DNA of 26,902 nt from CAIXPS01 sp034430115 (GCA_034430115.1 DAOUFG010000136.1:1-26902), one strand, 5' to 3'. Positions 8,060 through 15,699 are shown, counted from the first letter of the stretch. A program made the numbers and translations. The notes: generated by a model from the sequence alone, not told the origin.

Positions 8060-9400
8060 ATGACCACTGAACAAACAACCTATATCCGCGACTTGGGCGA
8101 TGGCCTGGTGTTACGCCAGGGCCGAACGTCGGATGCCGAAGAACTGGCTGCATTCAACGCTTTCATCTTCCGCAACCGTGACACACAGGAGCCAAACGAA
8201 TACCTGGGCTGGTGGACGCGCGACCTGGTGAACAAACACCCTACCGTGCGCGCGAGCGACTTCACCGTGGTGGAGGATACCCGCACGCAGAAGATCGTCT
8301 CGTCGTTCGTATGGATCTCGCAACGCTGGTGCTACGGGGGCGTCCCCTTTGGGGTGGGACGGCCCGAAATGGTGGGCACGCACCCCGACTATCGCAACCG
8401 CGGCGTGATCCGCGCCCAATTTGAGGTGGCGCACCAATGGAGCGCAGCGCGCGGCGAGTTGATCCAGGTCATCACAGGCATTCCCTACTTCTATCGCCAG
8501 TTTGGCTACGAGATGGCGGTGCAACTGGGCGGCGGGCGGGCCGGCTATAAGCCGCAGGTGCCGGCGCTGAAGAAGGACCAGGCGGAGCCCTACACGCTGC
8601 GCACGGCCACGGAGGACGACCTGTCGCTTTTCATGGCGCTATACGCCCAGCGTTCTGGGCGCTACCTGGTGGATTGCCTCCGCGATGAGACGATGTGGCG
8701 TTTCGAATTGACCGGCAAGAGCGAGAAGAATGCCACGCGCCAGGAGTTGCGTGTGATCCAGACGCCCGAAGGGACGCCGGTGGGCATCTTGGGCCACTCG
8801 ATTACGCAGTGGGGCCAGACGATTAGCGCTTCGCTGTATGAACTGAAGCCCGGCATTTCGTGGGTGGACGTATCGCCCAGCGTGATCCGCTACCTGTGGG
8901 CCACGGGCGAAGCCTATAACATCCGCGACAAGAAAGACGGCGTGAACGAATTCCGCTTTGAGTTGGGGCTGGATCATCCTTTCTATCAGGCCATGAAAGA
9001 TCACCTGCCGAACGAGGGACATCCCTATGCCTGGTACATCCGCGTGCCCGACGTGGTTGCCTTTTTGCGCCACGTTGCGCCGGTGCTGGAGCAGAACTTG
9101 GCCAACTCGGTTGCAGTGGGCTATAGCGGCGAGCTGAAGCTCAGCTTCTACCGCAACGGCGTGAAGGTCGTCTTTGACAAGGGGCACATCACGAGCATCG
9201 AGCCATGGAAGCCGACGGCAGATGATGGTGGGAGCGCCGGCTTCCCCGGCTATACCTTCCTGCACGTGCTGTTTGGCTATCGCTCGCTGGATGAGCTGCG
9301 CAATGCCTTCCCCGATTGTTGGGCGAGCGGCAATGCCATGCGTGCGCTCGTCGATGCACTCTTCCCCAAGCACCAGTCGGACATCTGGCCGGTGGCATAA
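8060..9400 (+). CDS. Eis-like GNAT N-acetyltransferase
   Basis: A 446-residue protein whose N-terminal GNAT domain shows the acetyl-CoA loop in MVGTHPDYRNRGVIRAQFE (RNRGVI at residues 113-118) and the downstream YFYRQFGYE (143-151). The middle section (EPYTLRTATEDDLSLFMALY...) begins like a second, degenerate GNAT domain, and the C-terminal third resembles a sterol-carrier-like domain. This three-part plan and length resemble the Eis family, which acetylates amino groups of small molecules, including aminoglycosides in mycobacteria. The start at 8060 is supported by AAGAGGAG about 5 bases before the ATG. The gene is divergent from the M29 peptidase. The substrate is unknown; a resistance role is only an analogy. 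Confidence 0.85.
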   Translation: MTTEQTTYIRDLGDGLVLRQGRTSDAEELAAFNAFIFRNRDTQEPNEYLGWWTRDLVNKHPTVRASDFTVVEDTRTQKIVSSFVWISQRWCYGGVPFGVGRPEMVGTHPDYRNRGVIRAQFEVAHQWSAARGELIQVITGIPYFYRQFGYEMAVQLGGGRAGYKPQVPALKKDQAEPYTLRTATEDDLSLFMALYAQRSGRYLVDCLRDETMWRFELTGKSEKNATRQELRVIQTPEGTPVGILGHSITQWGQTISASLYELKPGISWVDVSPSVIRYLWATGEAYNIRDKKDGVNEFRFELGLDHPFYQAMKDHLPNEGHPYAWYIRVPDVVAFLRHVAPVLEQNLANSVAVGYSGELKLSFYRNGVKVVFDKGHITSIEPWKPTADDGGSAGFPGYTFLHVLFGYRSLDELRNAFPDCWASGNAMRALVDALFPKHQSDIWPVA

Positions 9401-9413
9401 AGTGTCATGTCGC

Positions 9414-9442
9414 TTGACCGATTAACGGGAGCATGTTATAAG
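9414..9442 (+). promoter_or_regulatory. Sigma-70-type promoter ahead of the leader RNA/ABC-F gene
   Basis: TTGACC (9414-9419), a 17-base spacer, then TATAAG (9437-9442). Transcription should start near 9449, just past the acetyltransferase gene and about 250 bases before the ABC-F start codon. Confidence 0.75.
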
Positions 9443-9448
9443 ACGATT

Positions 9449-9622
9449 GAACGCGCGCGATGTGGCGCGTATCCTTTAAGAACAGGTTTGTGAGGTAAGA
9501 CGAGTGGCAGGTATCACATACAAGTTTTCGTGCGGACGAAGCTTGCCTGTTGCCTGTTCTTAAACCGTTCGTTGAAGTGAATCTAAAGGCCGTGGGCGTT
9601 GCTTCTGCTCACGGCCTTTTTT
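9449..9622 (+). ncRNA. Structured leader RNA or stand-alone small RNA upstream of the ABC-F gene
   Basis: The predicted transcript of about 174 bases runs from the promoter at 9414-9442 to a strong terminator. It contains a small hairpin ACGCGC/GCGCGT (about 9451-9470) and a long hairpin closed by TTTAAGAACAGG (9475-9486) and CCTGTTCTTAAA (9553-9564). Inside that are CAGG/CCTG and CAAG...CTTG helices capped by a GCGG loop. A 12-codon open frame, MWRVSFKNRFVR with stop (9460-9498), overlaps the 5' arm of the long hairpin but has no evident ribosome binding site. The layout fits an attenuation leader of an ABC-F gene; a free small RNA is the alternative. It matches no RNA family I can name. Confidence 0.55.
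9585..9622 (+). terminator. Strong intrinsic terminator between the leader and ABC-F gene
   Basis: A 13-bp stem of AAAGGCCGTGGGC (9585-9597) with GCTCACGGCCTTT (9607-9619), one G-U pair, a 9-base loop, and six T at 9617-9622. It ends 79 bases before the ABC-F start, so transcripts reaching that gene must read through it or start after it. Confidence 0.92.
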
Positions 9623-9701
9623 GTTGCCATGCGAATGTCATGGGTGGAGAGGCATGAGGCGGTGCGACGGCCTGTTGTGATTGAGAGGAGTGTGAACGCT
9701 T

Positions 9702-11363
9702 ATGCTGAATGTGAATCAAGTCTCTAAAACCTATGGCATCCAAACCATCCTGGAAGATGTCTCTTTCATCATCAACTCCGGCGACCGGGTCGGCCTGGTA
9801 GGGCCGAACGGCTGCGGCAAAACCACGCTTTTGCGCATCATCATGGGCTACGAGCAGCCCGATAGGGGCCGCGTGAGCGTGGACCCCGGCGTGAGCATCG
9901 GCTACCTCGCGCAGGGCCTGGAGCCTTCATTTGGTGAGACGGTGGGTGAAGTGCTGCGTTCGGGGATCGACGGATTGCGCGCCGCGCAGCAACGGGTGGA
10001 GGCGTTGACCGAGCAAATGTCGTCGGGCAGCACTTCGGAGACCGTACTGGCGGATTACGGCGAGGCCCTGGAACGCTTTGAGGCGTTGGGCGGCTATGCT
10101 GTGGAATTGCGCGGTGAGCCCATCCTGGCCGGCCTGGGCCTGCAAGACGTGGGCCTGGACGTGCCCGTGCGGCGGCTCAGCGGCGGGCAACGCACCCGAC
10201 TCGGCCTGGCACGCCTGCTGGTGGCCGAGCCGACGCTGCTCCTGCTGGACGAGCCTACCAATCATCTGGACATCGATGCGTTGGAGTGGCTGGAAGGGTT
10301 CCTGGCGCAATATCGCGGCGCAGCGCTGGTCGTCTCGCACGACCGTGTGTTCTTGAACAATACCGTCTCGCGCATCCTCTCGATGGACGTGCGCACGCAC
10401 CGGGTCGCTGAATATGATGGCGACTATACCGACTTTGAGCTAGCCAAGGCCGCCGAGCGGGATCGGCAGTGGATGGTGTGGAAGGATCAGCAAGACGAGA
10501 TCGCGCGCCTGGACGCGGCGGCGCGTCACATGCGCGGGTTGGCGACGTTTCGCAAGGGCGGCAAGGCCGACGTGTCGGCGGGCGGCGATAAGTTCGCCGG
10601 GGGCAAGCATGGTTTCTTTGCCAATCGCAGCCTGGAGACGTCGCGCCGGGCCAAACGCATCGAGCAGCGCATCGAGAAACTGCTTACCGATGAGAAGGTG
10701 GATAAGCCCCGCGGCACCTGGCAGATGAAGCTGGACTTTGGCGAGATGACGCGCGGCGGGCAGATCGTCGTCGCCCTGGAGGACGTGGGCCATGCCTTTG
10801 GCGAGCACGTGCTGTTCCGCCATGTGGACCTGACCTTGCGGCATGGTGACCGGGTAGCGTTGATCGGCCCGAACGGCACCGGCAAAACGACGCTACTGCG
10901 CGCCATCGTCGGAGAGCTGGTGCCTACCGAGGGACGGGTACGCATTGGCTCCGGCGTGCGCATCGGATATATGCCACAGGAACACGAAACGCTGGACCCC
11001 GCCGCGACTGCGCTGAGCACGGTGCAGGGGCTGTCGTCGATGAGCGAGACCGAAGCGCGCAACTTTTTGCACTACTTCCTGTTTGAGGGTGATGACGTCT
11101 TCACGCCGGTGGGGCAGTTGAGTTATGGTGAGCGGGCGCGCCTGATCCTGGCGAAACTGGTGGTGAGCGGCGTGAACTGCCTGGTGCTGGATGAGCCGGT
11201 GAACCACCTGGACATCCCCTCGCGCGAGCGCTTCGAGGCTGCGCTCGACGCATTCCCCGGCACGGTGCTGGTGGCCGTGCACGACCGTGCCTTCATCGAG
11301 CGTTTTGCCTCGGCGTTGTGGGTGATGGAAGAGCAAGCGATTCGGCTGCGGCTTCCAGATTGA
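9702..11363 (+). CDS. ABC-F family ATPase (ribosome-associated)
   Basis: A 553-residue protein with two ABC domains and no membrane segments. Domain 1 has Walker A GPNGCGKT (34-41), signature LSGGQ (159-163), LLLLDEPTNHLD (about 179-190) and SHDR (212-215). Domain 2 has GPNGTGKT (389-396), signature LSYGE (473-477), DEPVNHLD (497-504) and VHDR (526-529). The charged linker between them (about 240-345) is the region that reaches the peptidyl-transferase centre in ABC-F proteins. ABC-F members relieve ribosome stalling or protect ribosomes from antibiotics. Which group this belongs to cannot be decided by eye, but its position behind a leader with a terminator is typical of inducible resistance members. 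AGGAG lies about 11 bases before the ATG. Confidence 0.93.
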   Translation: MLNVNQVSKTYGIQTILEDVSFIINSGDRVGLVGPNGCGKTTLLRIIMGYEQPDRGRVSVDPGVSIGYLAQGLEPSFGETVGEVLRSGIDGLRAAQQRVEALTEQMSSGSTSETVLADYGEALERFEALGGYAVELRGEPILAGLGLQDVGLDVPVRRLSGGQRTRLGLARLLVAEPTLLLLDEPTNHLDIDALEWLEGFLAQYRGAALVVSHDRVFLNNTVSRILSMDVRTHRVAEYDGDYTDFELAKAAERDRQWMVWKDQQDEIARLDAAARHMRGLATFRKGGKADVSAGGDKFAGGKHGFFANRSLETSRRAKRIEQRIEKLLTDEKVDKPRGTWQMKLDFGEMTRGGQIVVALEDVGHAFGEHVLFRHVDLTLRHGDRVALIGPNGTGKTTLLRAIVGELVPTEGRVRIGSGVRIGYMPQEHETLDPAATALSTVQGLSSMSETEARNFLHYFLFEGDDVFTPVGQLSYGERARLILAKLVVSGVNCLVLDEPVNHLDIPSRERFEAALDAFPGTVLVAVHDRAFIERFASALWVMEEQAIRLRLPD

Positions 11364-11364
11364 T

Positions 11365-11394
11365 GAGCCAGATTCCCTCAAAGGAGTCTGGCTT
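11365..11394 (+). terminator. Probable terminator after the ABC-F gene
   Basis: AGCCAGATTCC (11366-11376) pairs with GGAGTCTGGCT (11383-11393) around a 6-base loop, starting two bases after the stop codon. The tail TTCTCGTTGT is only moderately T-rich, so efficiency is uncertain. Confidence 0.6.
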
Positions 11395-11470
11395 CTCGTT
11401 GTCAGATGTCACTTTTTAGCACTGCGTGCATCCAAACAAGAGAAAACTTCTAGACACAAAGGTGAATGAC

Positions 11471-11866
11471 ATGGAGATGGTGATTGATTTTCCGGGTGGT
11501 GCACGCGTGGACGCCCACTTTGGCTCTTTATCGGTGCGCACCGATCAACCCGCGCCGGCCGGCGCAGGCTCGGCCGCCAGCCCGTTTGATACCTTCTTGG
11601 CCTCGATTGGCACCTGCGCAGGGATTTATGTGTTGGGTTTTTGCAATCAGCGCGGGCTGCCGACCCAGGGTATTCGGATCATCGAAACGACCGAGACGGA
11701 TGCGATGACCGGCATGGTCGGCAAGATCAAGTTGGATATCCAGGTACCGCCCGACTTCCCCGAGAAGTACAAGCCGGCGCTTATTCGCGCGGCGGATCAG
11801 TGCAAGGTGAAGAAGCATCTGGAGCATCCGCCGGTGTTTGAAGTGCAAACGGTGACAAACGGATAA
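11471..11866 (+). CDS. OsmC family protein (peroxiredoxin-like)
   Basis: 131 residues from the ATG at 11471: MEMVIDFPGGARVDAHFGSLSVRTDQP, then SPFDTFLASIGTCAGIYVLGFC, then AADQCKVKKHLEHPPVF. Cys49 (in SIGTC) and Cys111 (in DQCKVKKHL) are at the positions of the two redox cysteines of OsmC/Ohr proteins, which reduce organic hydroperoxides. Cys58 is an extra one. The subfamily resembles the short cytoplasmic OsmC-like proteins with LASIGTCAGIYVL. The ATG at 11471 has AAAGGTG about 6 bases upstream. A GTG at 11426 would add 15 residues that look non-conserved. It lies downstream of the ABC-F gene, behind a likely terminator, so it is probably expressed separately. Confidence 0.9.
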   Translation: MEMVIDFPGGARVDAHFGSLSVRTDQPAPAGAGSAASPFDTFLASIGTCAGIYVLGFCNQRGLPTQGIRIIETTETDAMTGMVGKIKLDIQVPPDFPEKYKPALIRAADQCKVKKHLEHPPVFEVQTVTNG

Positions 11867-11891
11867 GAAGTGAGAGGCGACGAGTGAGGAA

Positions 11892-11927
11892 TGAAACGTG
11901 AAACACATTGGCGTGTTTCACGTTTCA
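11892..11927. repeat. Perfect 15-bp inverted repeat between convergent genes
   Basis: TGAAACGTGAAACAC (11892-11906) and GTGTTTCACGTTTCA (11913-11927) are perfect complements around a 6-base loop. The unit GTGAAAC is itself repeated within each arm. It sits between the convergent ends of the OsmC gene and the HTH gene and may act as a two-way terminator, although no T-run follows. Confidence 0.75.
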
Positions 11928-11943
11928 CTGTTTATGTGTCAGA

Positions 11944-12315
11944 TCAGGCCCTGAGCGTATCGCAGTACACCTGCACCGACTCTTCGGCCACCAGCCAGGG
12001 GCTGTTCTCGCTGGAACCCTGGCGCTGGCAAACCAGCCGCCCGTCGTGGCAAAGTTGCTGGATCGTGCGTGCGGCGATGTGATAGCGTTCCGAGGCAGTT
12101 TTGACGCTGATGAAGTGCATCCTGCCGGAAGGGAGGAACCGCCGGTTGGCGCCATTCAGTTGCGACCTATTCTTGCCACGGCTGGGTGCTTCCACAGGCG
12201 CGAGGATGAACTCCTGCTCGATCGCCTGGAGATTCCGATTGCCCACCTGCGTGGTAAAGACGCGGCGTGGCTTTTTATGTGCAACCACTTTCATCAAGGC
12301 TTCTAGCGGTTTCAT
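11944..12315 (-). CDS. Small HTH (excisionase/MerR-like) DNA-binding protein
   Basis: 123 residues. The C-terminal half, FISVKTASERYHIAARTIQQLCHDGRLVCQRQGSSENSPWLVAEESVQVYC (about 68-119), is a winged helix-turn-helix of the excisionase/HTH_17 kind: SVKTASERYHIAARTIQQLCHDGRL gives helix, turn and recognition helix, followed by a short wing ending in WLV and a last helix. The N-terminal 65 residues are basic (HKKPRR, SRGKNRSQ) and unmatched. The gene starts 2 bases after the stop of the preceding small gene, so it is the last of a three-gene unit. No integrase or phage gene is nearby, so excisionase activity is not implied; a local regulator is likelier. Confidence 0.7.
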   Translation of the reverse strand: MKPLEALMKVVAHKKPRRVFTTQVGNRNLQAIEQEFILAPVEAPSRGKNRSQLNGANRRFLPSGRMHFISVKTASERYHIAARTIQQLCHDGRLVCQRQGSSENSPWLVAEESVQVYCDTLRA

Positions 12316-12317
12316 GG

Positions 12318-12557
12318 CTAATCATTGTCCTCGCGAATCAGCTTGAGCACTTTCAGGATGGACTTTGAGCCGTTGCGCTTGATCATTGCGACGTCATAGC
12401 CTTCGGCCAATCCATTCCCTACGTAGTTCAGCACCTTGCCACGCAGGCGTTCCGTCTGATAGTCGTTCACGTCAGGATATCTTGACCGGATGGCATCATC
12501 AATCCTAGAGATAGCTTCTTCAGTGTCTCTATTTTGCAAACTATTCTTTCTTATCAC
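12318..12557 (-). CDS. Small conserved-looking protein of unknown function
   Basis: 79 residues from a GTG at 12557: MIRKNSLQNRDTEEAISRIDDAIRSRYPDVNDYQTERLRGKVLNYVGNGLAEGYDVAMIKRNGSKSILKVLKLIREDND. It looks like a soluble, mainly helical protein without signal peptide, membrane segment or recognisable motif. GGGGGTG lies about 5 bases before the GTG and supports this start. The first 17 bases overlap the end of the upstream membrane/coiled-coil gene, and the HTH gene starts 2 bases after its stop, so translational coupling is likely. I do not recognise the family. Confidence 0.6.
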   Translation of the reverse strand: MIRKNSLQNRDTEEAISRIDDAIRSRYPDVNDYQTERLRGKVLNYVGNGLAEGYDVAMIKRNGSKSILKVLKLIREDND

Positions 12558-12843
12558 GGCACACCCCCAATACGTTTTGTTCTTCTTTAAGCACTACTGA
12601 GCTATTGTTGTCGAGTCTTAGCCTGTCGATCACCCTTACCCGGGTTCGGACCTCGTCGATGTCTGATTTCAGTTGTTCTATTTCCAGGCGCGTCTTCTCG
12701 GTGTTGGCCTCCATCTGCTGGATTTCGACTTCATTTCTGCGGTGCGTAAGGATATGGTTCAGGATTGCAACAAATACCCCGCTCATCAGTCCGCCGATTA
12801 CCGCAGTGATAATGGCGCTTGCAACGTCACTCCCGATGTCCAT
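12541..12843 (-). CDS. Small membrane-anchored coiled-coil protein
   Basis: 100 residues: MDIGSDVASAIITAVIGGLMSGVFVAILNHIL gives one membrane segment (about 8-32), followed by a heptad-like charged stretch NEVEIQQMEANTEKTRLEIEQLKSDIDEVRTRVRVI (about 37-72) and a short polar tail. It looks like a single-pass anchor with a cytoplasmic coiled-coil. GGGAG lies about 10 bases before the ATG. It is the first gene of a tight three-gene unit with a small unknown protein and an HTH protein. The start of the unit (12541-12600, 24 of 60 G/C) is noticeably AT-richer than neighbouring genes, which hints at acquisition. A possible -10 (TATAGT, minus strand, about 12910-12916) is present upstream without a good -35. 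Confidence 0.65.
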   Translation of the reverse strand: MDIGSDVASAIITAVIGGLMSGVFVAILNHILTHRRNEVEIQQMEANTEKTRLEIEQLKSDIDEVRTRVRVIDRLRLDNNSSVVLKEEQNVLGVCRDKKE

Positions 12844-13028
12844 ACTTTTTATGCTCCCTTCCTGTCTTAGATGGAAATCACACGTTCAAATGTTGATGCG
12901 CAATGTTACTATACTACAATCGGCTTGATTTTGGAATTGTTGTTAAGTGAGTTGCGGAATAAAGATGCTAATGTTTGACTTCTGTTGTGTTTATTGCGGC
13001 CCAGGTGAATGGCTGGTCGGTTTTATGA

Positions 13029-13466
13029 CTAGCGGCGGATGCTGACGAGCGTGCCAACATTCGCCCATTGATAGAACCAGGCGGCATCCTCGCGCGAGCG
13101 AATCACGACGCAGCCGAGAGAGATGGTTACCGTAGATCCATTGGAGAGATACTCCGGGCCATGGATGCCATTTTGGATCCTGCCCACGTAATAGATGCCC
13201 ATCCAATAGGGCAGATACCATCCGCGCGTGCTTGCCGCCGCTACCGAGATTTTGTTTTGCACGCGAAAGGTCCCAGTGCGAGTCCCACGTGCAGTGATGG
13301 CTGCCGAGTAGAGCAGTTTGTTACCCAGGTAGGCATACATCTTTTGCTGAGAGAGGCTTACAATGAGCGTCTTCGTGCCGGCAGCCTGCGCGGGTGTGGC
13401 AAAGCTGAAAATGGAAAGCACAAGGAAGAATGCCACCAGGACGTGAATGAAGCGTTGATGCAACAT
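13029..13466 (-). CDS. Secreted L,D-transpeptidase (YkuD family)
   Basis: 145 residues with a signal peptide (MLHQRFIHVLVAFFLVLSIFSFATPAQA, likely cut after AQA near residue 28). A minimal YkuD domain follows: LIVSLSQQKMYAYLGNKLLYSAAITARG, then IHGPEYLSNGSTVTISLGCVVI. His102 (IHGPE) and Cys119 (SLGCV) are the catalytic pair of the HxxG...S.GC motif. Such enzymes make or remodel 3-3 crosslinks in peptidoglycan outside the membrane. This is a short single-domain version without LysM or other wall-binding domain. A promoter is visible upstream (13511-13539). It is divergent from the HAD gene. Confidence 0.92.
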   Translation of the reverse strand: MLHQRFIHVLVAFFLVLSIFSFATPAQAAGTKTLIVSLSQQKMYAYLGNKLLYSAAITARGTRTGTFRVQNKISVAAASTRGWYLPYWMGIYYVGRIQNGIHGPEYLSNGSTVTISLGCVVIRSREDAAWFYQWANVGTLVSIRR

Positions 13467-13510
13467 ATCGTTATCTTTTATGTGTTTTCATTACAATGTC
13501 ATGCAGGATA

Positions 13511-13539
13511 ATTGTGGCATTTTATATTGTTTTCGTCAA
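13511..13539 (-). promoter_or_regulatory. Promoter of the L,D-transpeptidase gene
   Basis: On the minus strand TTGACG (13539-13534), a 17-base spacer, then CACAAT (13516-13511). This predicts a start near 13504 and a leader of about 38 bases before the ATG at 13466. Confidence 0.65.
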
Positions 13540-13605
13540 GCCCCCAATGTAAACTAATGATATGCGACGATCTCTTAATCAATATGTCTGATAGGACATA
13601 AATCT

Positions 13606-14289
13606 ATGGCGTTGGATATTAAACGTATAGGGGCGCTATGCTTTGACGTGGATGGCACATTGCGTGACACGGATGACCAGTATGTGGCGTATCTGGCGCG
13701 TTGGCTGGCCCCACTGCGCTTTGTGTTTGCCTCTCGCGATGTACGTCCGTTCGCGCGACGGATGGTGATGGCGGCCGAGTCACCGGCAACGCTGCTCTAT
13801 AGCCTGCCCGACCGGTTGGGGATTGACAACCGGCTTGCGGCCATCGCGGACTTTTTCTATCGGCGTGGCGAGCCGCGCCCGAAGGGCGATTTTCCCATCA
13901 TCGCGGGTGTGGAAAGCGCATTGCAGACGTTAGCTGCGCATTATCCGCTAGCCGTGGTCAGCGCGCGTAACGAGCGCACCACGCTGGCTTTCCTGGACGA
14001 GGCAGGGCTATCGCGATTCTTCCATTGCGTAGCAACGGCACATACATGCTGGCATACCAAACCTTATCCCGACCCGGTGCTCTGGGCTGCCGAGACAATG
14101 GGTGTGCCGGCCCAGGCTTGTTTGATGATCGGCGATACGACAGTGGACATCCGAGCCGGGAAAAGCGCAGGGGCGCAAACGGTTGGGGTGTTGTGCGGGT
14201 TTGGCGAGGAGCAGGAGTTGCGCAACGCCGGCGCGGATCATATCCTGGCCAGCACGGCTGACCTACCGGCGTTGCTGCTCCCAAGTTAG
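13606..14289 (+). CDS. HAD-superfamily phosphatase (phosphoglycolate phosphatase-like)
   Basis: 227 residues with all four HAD motifs: motif I CFDVDGTL (nucleophile Asp14, acid Asp16), motif II VVSARN (Ser119), motif III Lys152 in HTKPYPDP, and motif IV MIGDTTVDI (Asp177, Asp181). A helical cap lies between motifs I and II (about 25-95), as in the Gph/PGMB-like subfamily I. These enzymes hydrolyse small phosphate esters in the cytoplasm; the substrate cannot be named. AGGA lies about 11 bases before the ATG. The gene converges with the MFS gene, the two stops being only 12 bases apart. Confidence 0.88.
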   Translation: MALDIKRIGALCFDVDGTLRDTDDQYVAYLARWLAPLRFVFASRDVRPFARRMVMAAESPATLLYSLPDRLGIDNRLAAIADFFYRRGEPRPKGDFPIIAGVESALQTLAAHYPLAVVSARNERTTLAFLDEAGLSRFFHCVATAHTCWHTKPYPDPVLWAAETMGVPAQACLMIGDTTVDIRAGKSAGAQTVGVLCGFGEEQELRNAGADHILASTADLPALLLPS

Positions 14290-14301
14290 GGCTTCCGCTT
14301 A

Positions 14302-15699
14302 TCAGCGCGCGGGCATCCCTTCTGTGGCCGGCGCATGTTGCACGGGCTTGATTTCACGCCGCGCGCTGAGCCACAAGATCACCAGCAACAACCCGCCACC
14401 CAGGAAGGGCGCGCTGGAGCCAAGCGCCTGGAACACCGCCCCGCCGACCAGCGGCGCCAAGGCGTTGGCCGCACTGACGAACGCGGTGGACATGCCCAAC
14501 ATTCCTCCTATTTCCGATGGCACAACGCGCTTGGTGATGGCGCTATTGAGGGTGGGGGAAAGGATTGCCCCGCCCACCGTCACGGGCACCAGCGCGAGCA
14601 ATATCCAGGCCAGCCCCAACCAACCGGTATGCGCGTCATCCGGCAATGTGATCTGGATGCTCTGGGCGGACGACGTTTCTCCTGCCAACGTCTGTGCGCT
14701 GCCCGATGCGTTCAGTTCGGCTGTCACGGCCTGGCGCGAATACCAGGGCACGGGTTGGTGCGGCGTGAGCGACGTCAGGATCAGCCCGCCGGCCAGGACT
14801 GCCAGGCCGGCGTAGATCAGCCGGCGGTCGCCATACTTGCGGCTCCAGATGCCGAGTAAGCCCCCTTGCACGACCGTGATGATGAGCCCCAGGATGACGA
14901 AGATGATCGCATTGCCCGAGGCGTTCAGCCCGAGGCGGTTCAGGCTGAAGAGCGAGAACAGGTTTTCAAACCCGCCAAACACGAACTGCTGCACAAACAC
15001 GAGGAGCAGCAGGAACCCCACCTGCGGGTGGCTGAGGGCGCGCAACATTGCGCCAGGCGTAACGGCGACCCGGCTGCTCGTTTCGCTGCGTTTTTCGCGT
15101 GGCAACGTCTCTTTGAACCAGAAGCTGGTGAGCAGGATGGAGACGAATGAGAAACCCGCCGCCACGAAGGCCGGCGCGTGATAGTTATTCCCGCTGGCAG
15201 CCAGCGCCACGAACGCGATGACCGGGCCGATGGTGAACCCGATGCCAAAAGCCGCCCCGATGAGCCCCAACCCCTGCGTGCGCGTTTTTTCGGTGGTCGA
15301 GTCGGAAATGGCCGCCTGCGCCGTGGAGATATTTGCTCCCGAAAGGCCGTCCACGATGCGCGCCAGGAACAGGAGCCACAGCGCGTTGGAGAACCCCATC
15401 ACCAGGAAGCCGATCAGTGTGCCGGCCTGGCTGATCAGCAGGATCGGTTTGCGCCCGTAACGATCCGACAGGCGACCCAGGAACGGCGCGCCGATGAATT
15501 GCATCACCGGGTAGGCCGCCCCCAACAGGCCGACCATGAGCGCGTTAGCGCCAAAAGAAGCCGCGTAGATGGGCAACAGCGGCACGATGATGGTGAGCCC
15601 CAGCAGGTCCACCAGTACGATAACGAAGATGGGGAGGATGCGGGCGAAGTTCAAGCGTTCGCCTGGCGCAGAGGCTGCGCGGTCATTTTTGTTTGCCAT
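14302..15699 (-). CDS. MFS drug exporter (TetA-like, DHA1 type)
   Basis: 465 residues with 12 membrane segments. TM1 carries VDLLGLTIIVPLLP, the loop after TM2 carries GRLSDRYGRKP (motif A), and TM5 carries the motif C-like LIGAAFGIGFTIGPVI. This matches the TetA-like proton-driven drug exporters. A loop of about 48 residues (HQPVPWYSRQAVTAEL...DDAHTGWLG, about 315-363) between TM9 and TM10 is much longer than in TetA and should face outside. It is the last gene of a PadR, small membrane protein, MFS unit on the minus strand, suggesting PadR-regulated efflux. Confidence 0.9.
   Translation of the reverse strand: MANKNDRAASAPGERLNFARILPIFVIVLVDLLGLTIIVPLLPIYAASFGANALMVGLLGAAYPVMQFIGAPFLGRLSDRYGRKPILLISQAGTLIGFLVMGFSNALWLLFLARIVDGLSGANISTAQAAISDSTTEKTRTQGLGLIGAAFGIGFTIGPVIAFVALAASGNNYHAPAFVAAGFSFVSILLTSFWFKETLPREKRSETSSRVAVTPGAMLRALSHPQVGFLLLLVFVQQFVFGGFENLFSLFSLNRLGLNASGNAIIFVILGLIITVVQGGLLGIWSRKYGDRRLIYAGLAVLAGGLILTSLTPHQPVPWYSRQAVTAELNASGSAQTLAGETSSAQSIQITLPDDAHTGWLGLAWILLALVPVTVGGAILSPTLNSAITKRVVPSEIGGMLGMSTAFVSAANALAPLVGGAVFQALGSSAPFLGGGLLLVILWLSARREIKPVQHAPATEGMPAR

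Noticed and set aside
7884..8153. N-terminal extension of the M29 peptidase
   Set aside because: It would be translated from the GATTGGAGATT repeat and from the antisense of the acetyltransferase start.
9449..9622. 6S RNA, SRP RNA or RNase P RNA
   Set aside because: No closing stem joining the ends with a central bubble, no SRP or RNase P signature sequences, and the terminator takes up the 3' end.
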